Assembly: GCF_021725675.1 (NCBI RefSeq)
Contig: NZ_JAKJPO010000008.1
Span: 62,001 to 126,000 of the forward strand
Reading direction: 5' to 3'
DNA from: Marilutibacter chinensis
GTDB lineage: Bacteria; Pseudomonadota; Gammaproteobacteria; Xanthomonadales; Xanthomonadaceae
Length of the DNA: 64,000 nt
This document shows, one piece after another, positions 38,917 through 47,151 of the stretch. The notes under the pieces were generated by a model. It saw only the letters and a program-made list of their open reading frames with translations, was not told the DNA's origin and did no database searches. A program made the position numbers and the translations under genes. How positions within the stretch are numbered: the stretch's first letter is position 1; every line of letters begins with the position of its first letter.

Positions 38917-41439
38917 ATGATGACGCGAACCCCGACCCGCCGCCTGCTCGCCCTTGCCCTGTCCACCGCGCTGTATCCGGCAACGGCCCTGCCCACGATG
39001 GCACAGACGACGGCGCCGGCCCTGCCGAGCCCGTTCGATCCCGCGGCCGCGGCCCCGGCCACCGGTTTCACCGTCAGCGACATCCGCGTCGACGGCCTGC
39101 AGCGGATCGCCGCCGGCACGGTGTTCACCTACCTCCCGGTCGAGCGCGGCGACGTGATGGACCAGGCCCGCGCCGGCGAGGCGATCCGCGCCCTCTACCG
39201 TACCGGTTTCTTCGAGGACATCACCCTGTCGCGCCAGGGCGACATCCTGGTGGTGACCGTGCGCGAGCGCCCGGCGATCAACAAGCTGACCCTGACCGGC
39301 AACAAGGACATCCAGACCGAGGACCTGATGAAGGGCCTCAACGAGATCGGCCTTTCGGAAGGCAACACCTTCGACCGGCTCGCCCTCGACCGGGTCACCC
39401 AGGAGCTGACCCGCCAGTACAACAACCGCGGCAAGTACAACGTCGAGATCACACCGTCGGTGACGACGCTGGACCGCAACCGCGTCGACCTGACCATCGA
39501 GGTCAAGGAAGGCAAGGCGGCCAAGATCCGCCACGTCAACCTGATCGGCAACGACAGCTTCGAGGAAGAGGACATCCTGGAGAACTGGGAGTCGCGCGAG
39601 AGCAACTGGCTGAGCTGGTACCGACGCGACGACCAGTACTCGCGCGAGAAGTTCTCCGGCGACCTGGAGAAGCTCAACTCCTGGTACCTCGACCGCGGTT
39701 ACGTCGATTTCAGCATCGACTCGCCGCAGGTCTCGATCAGCGCCGACCGCCAGGACATGTACATCACCGCCGGCGTGACCGAGGGCGACAAGTACACCGT
39801 CTCCAGCGTCGAGGTCACCGGCGATACCGTGCTGCCGAAGGAGCAGATCGAACGGCTGGTGCTGGTCAAGCCCGAGCAGACCTTCTCGCGGCGCCTGCTC
39901 GAGGTCAGCTCCGACGCGATCACCGCGACCCTCGGCAACGTCGGCTACGCGTTCGCGCAGGTCAACACGATTCCGGACATCGACCGCGAGAACAAGACCG
40001 TCGGCGTCAACCTGCAGGTCGTTCCCGGGCCGCGCGTGAACGTGCGCCAGATCGTGTTCAAGGGCAACACCCGAACCGGCGACGAGGTGCTGCGCCGCGA
40101 GATGCGCCAGTTCGAGGGCGCCTGGTACTCGCAGGCGGCGATCGACCGTTCCAAGATCCGCCTGCAGGGCCTGGGCTTCTTCGAGGAGGTCAACGTCGAC
40201 ACCCAGCCGGTGCCGGGCAGCAACGACCAGGTCGACGTGGTCTACAGCCTGAAGGAGACAACCTCGGGCAGCTTCGTGTTCGGCCTGGGCTATTCCCAGC
40301 TCAGCGGCCTGACCGCGCAGGTCCAGGTCTCGCAGAACAACTTCCTCGGCACCGGCAACCGCATGTCGGTGCAGGCCCAGCGCAGCGACTACCTGCAGCG
40401 CTACGACTTCTCCTACGTCAACCCGTACTTCACCGACAGCGGCATGTCGCTGGGCTACAACCTGTGGTGGCGCGAGTACGACTACGGCAACTTCAACACC
40501 GCCCAGTACTCCAGCACCAACGCGGCGGCGCAGGCGGTGTTCGGCATCCCGATCACCGAGACCGGCTCGATAACCGGCCTGTTCGGCATCGACAGCAACC
40601 AGATCTTCGCGTTCCGCGGCCAGACGCCGGAATCGATCGTCGACTACATCGACGCGATCGGCCAGCGCACCTTCCATGCCTGGCGCGGCGAGATCGGCTG
40701 GTCGCGCAACACGCTCAACAACGCGCTGACCCCGACCCGCGGCACTTCGCAGCGGCTGTGGCTGGAGGCCACCCTGCCCGGCTCGACGGTCGAGTACTTC
40801 AAGATCAACTACAACATCTCCAAGTACTGGCCGCTGTCGCGCTGGCTGGTCGTCAACACCCGCGCCGAGCTCGGCTACGGCGACAACTACGACGACGCGG
40901 TCTCGCGCAACATCTGTTTCACCAACGGCTCGCTCGTCGACGACGACAACGATCCGGACACCCCGGCCGTGTGGGTTCCCGGTCCGGACCCCAGCGATCC
41001 CTGCGAGACCGACTCGACCGACTACGTGAAGACGGTCACCGCCGACGGCCTGCCGTTCTTCGAGAACTTCTACGCCGGCGGCGTGCGCTCGGTGCGCGGT
41101 TTCCGCGACAACACCCTGGGTCCGCGCGAGGCGCCGTTTGAGGGCAGCACCTACCTGCAGCCGGTCGGCGGCTCGGTGAAGACGGTCGGCTCGATCGAGG
41201 CGATCTTCCCGACCCTGTTCGACAGCCCGGCCGCGCGCGTCTCGGCGTTCGTGGATTTCGGCAACGTCTTCGAGGACGTCGATGCCTTCGATGCGGGCGA
41301 ACTGCGTGCATCGACCGGCGTCGCGCTGCTGTGGCGCTCGCCGATGGGTCCGATCTCGATCAGTTACGCCTACCCGATCAAGAAGGAAGACGACGACGAG
41401 ATCGAGCGTCTGCAGTTCACGTTCGGCGGTGCGTTCTGA
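38917..41439 (+). CDS. bamA: outer membrane protein assembly factor BamA
   Basis: BamA is the central insertase of outer-membrane proteins and should insert the usher, TonB receptor and autotransporter of this window. The 840-aa protein has a signal peptide ending MAQTTA (about residues 1-31), five POTRA domains (about 50-450; FTVSDIRVDGLQRIAAGTVF; VNVRQIVFKGNTRTGDEVLR) and a 16-strand barrel with the conserved loop-6 motif SVRGFRDNTLGPR. It ends FTFGGAF with a terminal aromatic. GTG-ATG-ATG codons at 38914-38922 leave the exact start open. No skp gene lies between it and lpxD. Confidence 0.97.
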   Translation: MMTRTPTRRLLALALSTALYPATALPTMAQTTAPALPSPFDPAAAAPATGFTVSDIRVDGLQRIAAGTVFTYLPVERGDVMDQARAGEAIRALYRTGFFEDITLSRQGDILVVTVRERPAINKLTLTGNKDIQTEDLMKGLNEIGLSEGNTFDRLALDRVTQELTRQYNNRGKYNVEITPSVTTLDRNRVDLTIEVKEGKAAKIRHVNLIGNDSFEEEDILENWESRESNWLSWYRRDDQYSREKFSGDLEKLNSWYLDRGYVDFSIDSPQVSISADRQDMYITAGVTEGDKYTVSSVEVTGDTVLPKEQIERLVLVKPEQTFSRRLLEVSSDAITATLGNVGYAFAQVNTIPDIDRENKTVGVNLQVVPGPRVNVRQIVFKGNTRTGDEVLRREMRQFEGAWYSQAAIDRSKIRLQGLGFFEEVNVDTQPVPGSNDQVDVVYSLKETTSGSFVFGLGYSQLSGLTAQVQVSQNNFLGTGNRMSVQAQRSDYLQRYDFSYVNPYFTDSGMSLGYNLWWREYDYGNFNTAQYSSTNAAAQAVFGIPITETGSITGLFGIDSNQIFAFRGQTPESIVDYIDAIGQRTFHAWRGEIGWSRNTLNNALTPTRGTSQRLWLEATLPGSTVEYFKINYNISKYWPLSRWLVVNTRAELGYGDNYDDAVSRNICFTNGSLVDDDNDPDTPAVWVPGPDPSDPCETDSTDYVKTVTADGLPFFENFYAGGVRSVRGFRDNTLGPREAPFEGSTYLQPVGGSVKTVGSIEAIFPTLFDSPAARVSAFVDFGNVFEDVDAFDAGELRASTGVALLWRSPMGPISISYAYPIKKEDDDEIERLQFTFGGAF

Positions 41440-41496
41440 TCGTCCTCGCCCGCCGTGCCTGACCGCATGGCGGGGATCTCGATGGAGGCTCCCGCG

Positions 41497-42525
41497 ATGA
41501 AGGCACCCGCGATGAACCAGTCCTCGCATACCGTCGCCTCACTGGCCGAGCGTTTCGACCTGGCCGTGCATGGCGACGGCGACACCGTCGTCGAGGGCGT
41601 CGCGACGCTGGCCGGCGCCGGCCCCTCGCAGCTGGCCTTCCTCGCCAACCCGAAATACCGCGGCCAGCTCGCCGCCACCCGGGCCGGCACGGTGGTGATG
41701 CGCGAGGACGACGCCGCCGGCTTCGCCGGCACGGCACTGGTCGCCCGCGATCCGTACGCGGCGTTCGCCCGTATTGCCGCCCTGTTCGCGCCGGTTCCCG
41801 ACCGGCCGCCGGGCATCCACGCCTCCGCGGCGATCGATCCCTCCGCCGAGATCGCGGCCGACGCCCACGTCGGCGCCTTCGTCAGCATCGGTGCGCGCAG
41901 CCGCGTCGAGGCAGGCGCGACGATCGGCCCCGGCAGCGTGATCGGCGAGGACTGCGTGATCGGCGCCGGTTCCGAACTGGTCGCCCGGGTCACCCTGGTG
42001 ACGCGGGTCCGTCTCGGGCAACGCGTCCGCATCCATCCCGGCGCGGTGATCGGCGCCGACGGCTTCGGACTGGCGATGGACAACGGCCGCTGGCTGAACG
42101 TGCCCCAGCTCGGCGGCGTGGTGATCGGCGACGATTGCGAGATCGGCGCCAACACCACCATCGACCGCGGTGCGATCGAGGACACCGAGCTCGGCGAGGA
42201 CGTCCGTCTCGACAACCAGATCCAGATCGGCCACAACGTGACGATCGGCGCGCATACGGCGATGGCGGGTTGCTCGGCGGTGGCCGGCAGCGCGAGGATC
42301 GGCCGCTACTGCCTGATCGGTGGGGCCGCCGGAGTCCTCGGCCACCTGGAGATATGCGATCGCGTCGTGATCACCGCGATGAGCCTGGTCACCAGTTCGA
42401 TCCGGGAGCCGGGCGAATATTCGTCCGGAACGCCACTGATGGACAATCGCAACTGGCGCAGGAACGCCGCCCGCTTCAAGCACCTCGACGCGCTCGCCCG
42501 CCGTATCCAGCGCGCGGAGCCGTAA
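41497..42525 (+). CDS. lpxD: UDP-3-O-(3-hydroxyacyl)glucosamine N-acyltransferase
   Basis: LpxD adds the second, N-linked 3-hydroxyacyl chain of lipid A. The 342-aa protein has an N-terminal uridine-binding domain (VASLAERFDLAVHGDGD, AFLANPKYRGQL) and a left-handed beta-helix (about 105-300), with the catalytic His in DNQIQIGHNVTIGAH. Of the clustered ATGs at 41467, 41482, 41497 and 41512, 41497 is used because GGAGG lies 8 bases before it; 41512 gives the E. coli-like length. It follows bamA directly and precedes fabZ-lpxA. Confidence 0.95.
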   Translation: MKAPAMNQSSHTVASLAERFDLAVHGDGDTVVEGVATLAGAGPSQLAFLANPKYRGQLAATRAGTVVMREDDAAGFAGTALVARDPYAAFARIAALFAPVPDRPPGIHASAAIDPSAEIAADAHVGAFVSIGARSRVEAGATIGPGSVIGEDCVIGAGSELVARVTLVTRVRLGQRVRIHPGAVIGADGFGLAMDNGRWLNVPQLGGVVIGDDCEIGANTTIDRGAIEDTELGEDVRLDNQIQIGHNVTIGAHTAMAGCSAVAGSARIGRYCLIGGAAGVLGHLEICDRVVITAMSLVTSSIREPGEYSSGTPLMDNRNWRRNAARFKHLDALARRIQRAEP

Positions 42526-42578
42526 TGCATCCCGCCGGCGCGGTCGACCGCGCCGGAATGTACCTGCAAGGAAACACG

Positions 42579-43034
42579 ATGAGCTCGACCGTGAAGTTGC
42601 CGATTGACGTCACCGCCATCCAGGCGGTACTGCCGCACCGCTACCCGTTTCTGCTGGTCGACCGGGTGGTCGAGTTCGAGCCCGACAGACGCGTGCTGGC
42701 CTACAAGAACGTCACCGTCAACGAGCCGTTCTTCAACGGTCACTTTCCCGGCCATCCGGTCATGCCGGGCGTACTCGTCGTGGAGGCGCTGGCCCAGGCC
42801 GGTGGCCTGCTGACCCAGCTGTCAGGCGACGGCACCGTCGACGGCCGGCTGTTCTACCTGGTCAAGATCGACAATGCGAAGTTCTCGCGGATGGTGGTGC
42901 CGGGCGACAGGCTCGAGCTCGAGGTCACCCTGAAGCGCACCATCCGCAACATGGCCCTTTACAGCGGCGTCGCCCGGGTCGACGGCAAGCAGGCCGCCTG
43001 CGCCGACATCCTCTGCGCCGAGGTCGATGCCTGA
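42579..43034 (+). CDS. fabZ: 3-hydroxyacyl-ACP dehydratase FabZ
   Basis: FabZ dehydrates 3-hydroxyacyl-ACP in fatty-acid elongation and so competes with LpxA for the same substrate. The 151-aa hot-dog-fold protein has catalytic H55 in [13 protein letters not shown] and E69 in [15 protein letters not shown] 42579 has AAGGA 6 bases upstream. It ends 2 bases before lpxA. Its place between lpxD and lpxA is the usual one. Confidence 0.96.
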   Translation: MSSTVKLPIDVTAIQAVLPHRYPFLLVDRVVEFEPDRRVLAYKNVTVNEPFFNGHFPGHPVMPGVLVVEALAQAGGLLTQLSGDGTVDGRLFYLVKIDNAKFSRMVVPGDRLELEVTLKRTIRNMALYSGVARVDGKQAACADILCAEVDA

Positions 43035-43036
43035 CG

Positions 43037-43819
43037 ATGCGGGCCGCCATCCATCCCTCTGCCATCGTCGAACCCGGTGCCCGCATCGGCGAGAACGTGC
43101 GCATCGGCGCCTTCTGCTACATCGGCGACGGTGTGATCGTCGGCGATGGATGCGAATTCGGTCCGCACTGCTCGGTGACGGGTCCTACCACGATCGGCCG
43201 CGACAACCGGTTCATCGGCCACTGTGCGGTCGGTGGCGAGCCGCAGGACAAGAAGTTCGCCGGCGAACGGGTCGAGCTCGTCATCGGCGACCGCAACACC
43301 TTCCGCGAGTTCGTCACCCTCAACCGCGGCACCGGCGGCGGCGGCGGGGTGACCCGGATCGGCAACGACAACTGGCTGCTGGCCTACACCCACGTGGCGC
43401 ACGACTGCGTCGTCGGCGACCACTGCGTGTTCTCCAACAACGCGACCCTCGCCGGTCATGTCACCGTCGGCGACCACGTGATCCTCAGCGGTTTCGCCGG
43501 TGTCCACCAGTTCTGCCGGATCGGCGCGCATGCGTTCGTCGGCATGGGCGCGTTCGTCAACGGGGACGTGCCGCCGTTCGTGATGGTCGCCCAGGACGGC
43601 TACGGCCGCCCGCGCGGGATCAACAGCGAGGGATTGAAACGCCGCGGCTTCGACAGCGCGCGGATCGGCGCGATCAAGCGCGCCTACCGGGCGCTGTACG
43701 TGGCCGGCTCCTCGCTGGACGAGGCCCGCGGAAAGCTTGCGGAGCTCGCGAACGAAAGCGAGGACGTCCGCGCCCTGCTCGACTTCATCGAAAGCGGCGA
43801 GCGTCCGTTGCTGCGCTGA
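43037..43819 (+). CDS. lpxA: UDP-N-acetylglucosamine O-acyltransferase
   Basis: LpxA starts lipid A synthesis by acylating UDP-GlcNAc. The 260-aa protein is a hexapeptide-repeat beta-helix followed by a helical C-terminal domain ([20 protein letters not shown]). H122 in [12 protein letters not shown] equals the catalytic H125 of E. coli. Alignment through [11 protein letters not shown] and [10 protein letters not shown] places M170 (FVGMGAF) at E. coli G173, the acyl-chain ruler. Met there shortens the acyl pocket in Pseudomonas LpxA, so hydroxy-acyl chains of about C10-C12 are predicted. Unlike in many relatives it does not touch lpxB; 384 bases of repeats intervene. Confidence 0.97.
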   Translation: MRAAIHPSAIVEPGARIGENVRIGAFCYIGDGVIVGDGCEFGPHCSVTGPTTIGRDNRFIGHCAVGGEPQDKKFAGERVELVIGDRNTFREFVTLNRGTGGGGGVTRIGNDNWLLAYTHVAHDCVVGDHCVFSNNATLAGHVTVGDHVILSGFAGVHQFCRIGAHAFVGMGAFVNGDVPPFVMVAQDGYGRPRGINSEGLKRRGFDSARIGAIKRAYRALYVAGSSLDEARGKLAELANESEDVRALLDFIESGERPLLR

Positions 43820-43844
43820 GGGCTGAGAGCTGCCCTGGTTCTGC

Positions 43845-43910
43845 GTAGAAGCGGCCCAAGCCGCGACCGGGCCTTCCCATGAAAGCCGGATCGCGGCTTA
43901 CGCCGTTCCC
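43845..43910. repeat. REP-like palindrome, copy 2 (lpxA-lpxB gap)
   Basis: The left arm GTAGAAGCGGCCCAAGCCGC (then GA) and the right arm TCGCGGCTTACGCCGTTCCC are inverted relative to each other, with a spacer of about 25 bases. This is the same element as copies 1, 3, 4 and 5. Confidence 0.75.
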
Positions 43911-43937
43911 GCGACTCTAAGGCTCCGGAACCCGGGA

Positions 43938-44012
43938 GCCGCGGATCTACACGGATGATGCGGATCCTGCCTTTGATGGTTCCGATCCATGTTCATCCGC
44001 ACGACCCGCGGC
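43938..44012. repeat. second palindromic repeat family (ATCCGCG type), copy A
   Basis: GCCGCGGATCTACACGGATG at 43938 is mirrored by CATCCGCACGACCCGCGGC ending at 44012. This ATCCGCG-rich inverted element is related to the pair flanking darP. Together with REP copy 2 it fills the 384-base lpxA-lpxB gap, in which no other gene was seen. Confidence 0.55.
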
Positions 44013-44203
44013 TGGCGCTTTTGTTCCGCGGGTCTTCGGGCTTGGCACGACTGCCCACCGGAGCGGGCCGACCGGGCTGCCGCTGCGGCGGATGTCCGCG
44101 GAGCCGGTTCCCGGGATCACCGCGATTCTTGCAGCAGCTGTCGGCCCTGCCCGGGGCTGACGCTGTTCTATCATTCCTGCACACGACCACACGGCCCACC
44201 GTC

Positions 44204-45436
44204 TTGTCCCCTGCCCCCGGCCCTCGATCCACCCGCCTCCGCATCGCCCTGGTCGCAGGCGAAGCCTCTGGCGATCTGCTCGGCGCGGGCCTGATCGAGG
44301 CGTTGCGACAGCGCTGCCCCGATGCCGAGTTTGCCGGCATCGGCGGCGACCGCATGCGCGCCGCCGGCCTGGACACCTGGCACGACGCCGGCGAACTGGC
44401 GGTGATGGGCCTGTCGGAAGTGTTGCGTCATCTGCCGCGGCTGCTGCGCCTGCGCCGCGGACTGCGCCGGCGGCTGCAGCAATGGAAGCCCGATGTCTTC
44501 GTCGGCATCGACGCGCCCGATTTCAATCTCGGCGTCGAACGCTGGCTCAAGCAGCGCCGCGAGCACGGCCGACCGCGTACCGTCCACTACGTCAGCCCGT
44601 CGGTCTGGGCGTGGCGCGAAAAACGCGCGGCGAAGATCGGTCGCTCCGCCGACTGCGTACTGTGCCTGTTTCCGATGGAACCGCCGATATACGCCCGCCA
44701 TGGGGTCGACGCGCGTTTCGTCGGCCACCCGCTGGCCGACGAGATGCCGCTGGAGCCCGACCGCGCCGCCGCCCGCGAACGGCTCGGCCTGGATCCGGGT
44801 CGTGCGGTGCTGGCGGTGCTGCCCGGCTCGCGGCTCGGCGAGATCGAGCGACTGGGACGGACCTTCATCGAGGCCGCAACGCGGATCGCCGCCGAAATAC
44901 CCGGACTGCAGGTGGTCGTGCCGTCCGCCAACGCGGCGTGCCGGGCGGCGATCGAACCGCTGCTGGCTGCCTCTGGCGCAGCCGCTACCGGCCCGGTCGA
45001 CGTCCACCTCATCGATGGCCGCGCGCGCACCGCGATGATCGCCAGCGACGTCGTGCTGCTCGCCTCCGGAACCGCGACGCTCGAGGCGATGCTCGCCAAG
45101 CGCCCGATGGTGGTCGGCTACAAAGTCGCGCCGCTGACCTACCGCATCGTCAAGGGGCTGGGCCTGTTGAAGGTCGACAGTTACTCGCTGCCGAACGTGC
45201 TCGCGGACGAGCGCGTGGTGCCCGAGCTGATGCAGGACGCCTGCACCGCCGACGGGCTCGCCGGCGCGGCGCTGGCCTGGTTCCGCGACCCGGCCGCGGT
45301 CGCGGCGTTGGAACCGCGGTTCGCCGCGATCCATCGACAGCTGCGCCGCGACGCATCGGCGCAGGCCGCCGCCGCGATCGCCGGCCTGCTGGACGCGCCC
45401 GGAGGCACCGCACCGGGTGAACTCGCGAGTGGATGA
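44204..45436 (+). CDS. lpxB: lipid-A-disaccharide synthase
   Basis: LpxB joins UDP-2,3-diacylglucosamine and lipid X to form the lipid A disaccharide. The 410-aa GT19 glycosyltransferase shows [82 protein letters not shown] and [21 protein letters not shown]. The start TTG 44204 gives an N-terminus that matches the family. The same frame is open to 43955, but that part lies in repeat-derived sequence. No clear ribosome-binding site is seen. The stop lies 1 base before the rnhB ATG. Confidence 0.94.
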   Translation: MSPAPGPRSTRLRIALVAGEASGDLLGAGLIEALRQRCPDAEFAGIGGDRMRAAGLDTWHDAGELAVMGLSEVLRHLPRLLRLRRGLRRRLQQWKPDVFVGIDAPDFNLGVERWLKQRREHGRPRTVHYVSPSVWAWREKRAAKIGRSADCVLCLFPMEPPIYARHGVDARFVGHPLADEMPLEPDRAAARERLGLDPGRAVLAVLPGSRLGEIERLGRTFIEAATRIAAEIPGLQVVVPSANAACRAAIEPLLAASGAAATGPVDVHLIDGRARTAMIASDVVLLASGTATLEAMLAKRPMVVGYKVAPLTYRIVKGLGLLKVDSYSLPNVLADERVVPELMQDACTADGLAGAALAWFRDPAAVAALEPRFAAIHRQLRRDASAQAAAAIAGLLDAPGGTAPGELASG

Positions 45437-45437
45437 C

Positions 45438-46082
45438 ATGGTCGCCGACGCACCGGTGAACGGGGATCTGTTCCGGCTGGATGACGGCGAAGCCCATGTC
45501 GCCGGCGTCGACGAGGCCGGACGCGGACCGTTGGCCGGCCCGGTCGCAGTGGCGGCAGTGATCCTCGATCCGGCACGGCCGGTGGCCGGCCTCGACGATT
45601 CCAAGAAACTGACCGAGCGCAGACGCGAAGCATTGTTCCCGCTGATCCAGGAGCATGCGCTGGCGTGGCGGATCGTGTTCGTCGAGCCCGCCGAGATCGA
45701 CACGCTGAACATCCTGCAGGCGACCCTCGAGGGCATGCGGCGTGCGCTTTCCCTGCTGGAACCGCGCCCGCGACTGGCCCGCATCGATGGCAATCTGGTG
45801 CCGTCCGGACTGGCATGCGCCGGCGAAGCGGTTGTCGGTGGCGACGGGATCGAACCGGCGATCATGGCCGCGTCGATCCTCGCCAAGGTCGCCCGCGACA
45901 GGGCGATGCACGTGCTGCATGCGCAATGGCCGCAATACGGCTTCGATGCCCACAAGGGTTACCCCACGCCAGCCCACCTCGCCGCGCTGGCCGAGCATGG
46001 CCCGTGCCCGGCGCACCGGCGCAGCTTCGCGCCGGTGCGGCGCAGTCTCGACCTCGGATGCGTCGTGCAGGTCCCCGGTTGA
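45438..46082 (+). CDS. rnhB: ribonuclease HII
   Basis: RNase HII removes ribonucleotides from DNA and RNA primers. The 214-aa protein has the catalytic motifs [19 protein letters not shown] (Asp-Glu), LDDSKKL, the DGN Asp and [17 protein letters not shown] 45438 follows the lpxB stop by 1 base. A GTG at 45417, with GGAGG 11 bases upstream, would overlap lpxB and is an alternative start. Its place between lpxB and dnaE is the standard one. Confidence 0.95.
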   Translation: MVADAPVNGDLFRLDDGEAHVAGVDEAGRGPLAGPVAVAAVILDPARPVAGLDDSKKLTERRREALFPLIQEHALAWRIVFVEPAEIDTLNILQATLEGMRRALSLLEPRPRLARIDGNLVPSGLACAGEAVVGGDGIEPAIMAASILAKVARDRAMHVLHAQWPQYGFDAHKGYPTPAHLAALAEHGPCPAHRRSFAPVRRSLDLGCVVQVPG

Positions 46083-46374
46083 AACCGGGCGGCACTCGTG
46101 CCGTCACGGCCGCCCGACCCGGCTGAACAGGCAGTCGGGGCGGCAGGCCCGGGACGCGCCCGGGGCCCGTTCGTGCCGCCGGACCAGCGCGGCGGCTGAT
46201 CCTGGTCACGGCGCGTTGGCCCGCCGCGCGCTACCCTGTCGACACGAGAAACGATTGCGGCATCCTCAGGGATGCACGCGCCGGCCCGCCATCCGGCGGC
46301 CCGGCCCAGGGGTGCGGCGACGACGCCGGCCCGCCCGCCCCGCAGGCACCGCAGACCGGCGACGGAGGTGTGCC

Positions 46375-47004
46375 ATGCGTACCGCCCTGCTCAATCCACC
46401 GACCCCACCGATCCCCTTCGGCGCCGATGCGCCAATGCCCGATGCCCGCAACGCGGTGATGGCGTGGCAGCCCGCCGAGGTCGCGCGTTTCGACGCGCTG
46501 CTGCACGAGATTCATCCGGATGCCTTGCGGGTCGACGTCCCCAGGCTGCAGGCCGCCGCCGAGTGGCTGGCCGAGCTGCCTCCCGAGCGCGCCCATGAAC
46601 TGCTGTCGGATCGTCTGGAACGCATCGAACTGATCCGCGCGATGCTCGCGGACCCCGACTGGGACACCGACGACGGCACCCGCGCCCGCGTCGCCCGGCT
46701 GGTCGCCTACATGGACCGCGATGACGACCTGATCCCGGACGGCACCCCGAGCCTGGGCATGCTCGACGACGCCCTGATGCTCGAACTGGCCTGGCCCGCG
46801 CTGGAAGCCGAGGTCGAGCAGTATCGGGACTTCCGCGACTACCGCGCCAGCGAGAACCCCGGCGGCGACGCGCAGGCCCGGCGACAGGCGTGGTTCCGCG
46901 ACCGCCTCGCCGAACTCGAGGAGCTGCGCCACAGGACGCGCGTCCGCAGCGGCCATTACGTCGACACCCGTCCGCCGCCCGACCGCCGTTTCCGGGTTTC
47001 GTGA
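46375..47004 (+). CDS. DUF1232 (YkvA-type) domain protein
   Basis: The 209-aa protein has no signal peptide. The only recognisable element is RDDDLIPDGTPSLGMLDDAL, followed by a hydrophobic helix (about residues 105-145), which fits DUF1232 with its D-LIPD-LG-LDD pattern. The rest is helical and charged, with an N-terminal DALLHEIHPDALRVDVPRLQ segment and a basic C-terminus. The role is unknown. ATG 46375 has a strong GGAGG 7 bases upstream. It sits alone between rnhB and dnaE, preceded by 292 bases without a gene or clear promoter. Confidence 0.65.
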   Translation: MRTALLNPPTPPIPFGADAPMPDARNAVMAWQPAEVARFDALLHEIHPDALRVDVPRLQAAAEWLAELPPERAHELLSDRLERIELIRAMLADPDWDTDDGTRARVARLVAYMDRDDDLIPDGTPSLGMLDDALMLELAWPALEAEVEQYRDFRDYRASENPGGDAQARRQAWFRDRLAELEELRHRTRVRSGHYVDTRPPPDRRFRVS

Positions 47005-47080
47005 GTCTCCGCGCGGCCGCGGCATCCGGACGATGCGCCGGCCGTGGCCGCGTGAGGGGTCGGGGCGGCGGCGTCAAGCC

Positions 47081-47108
47081 TTGTGCCCGTGCGGTGGGCT
47101 GCTAACCT
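47081..47108 (+). promoter_or_regulatory. candidate promoter of dnaE
   Basis: TTGTGC (47081-47086) and TAACCT (47103-47108) are 16 bases apart, 43 bases before the dnaE ATG. The fit to consensus is fair. Confidence 0.4.
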
Positions 47109-47151
47109 GCATGCCTGCAAGACGGTCGCTTCCGACCGCGCCAGCACAGGC

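Noticed and set aside
38854-41529. Long reverse-strand open frame over bamA; similar ones over parC and dnaE
   Set aside because: They are codon-bias shadows of strongly recognised genes and have no plausible start sites or domains.
43955-44203. N-terminal extension of LpxB from an ATG at 43955
   Set aside because: The segment lies in repeat-derived sequence and lacks similarity to LpxB, which begins naturally at 44204.
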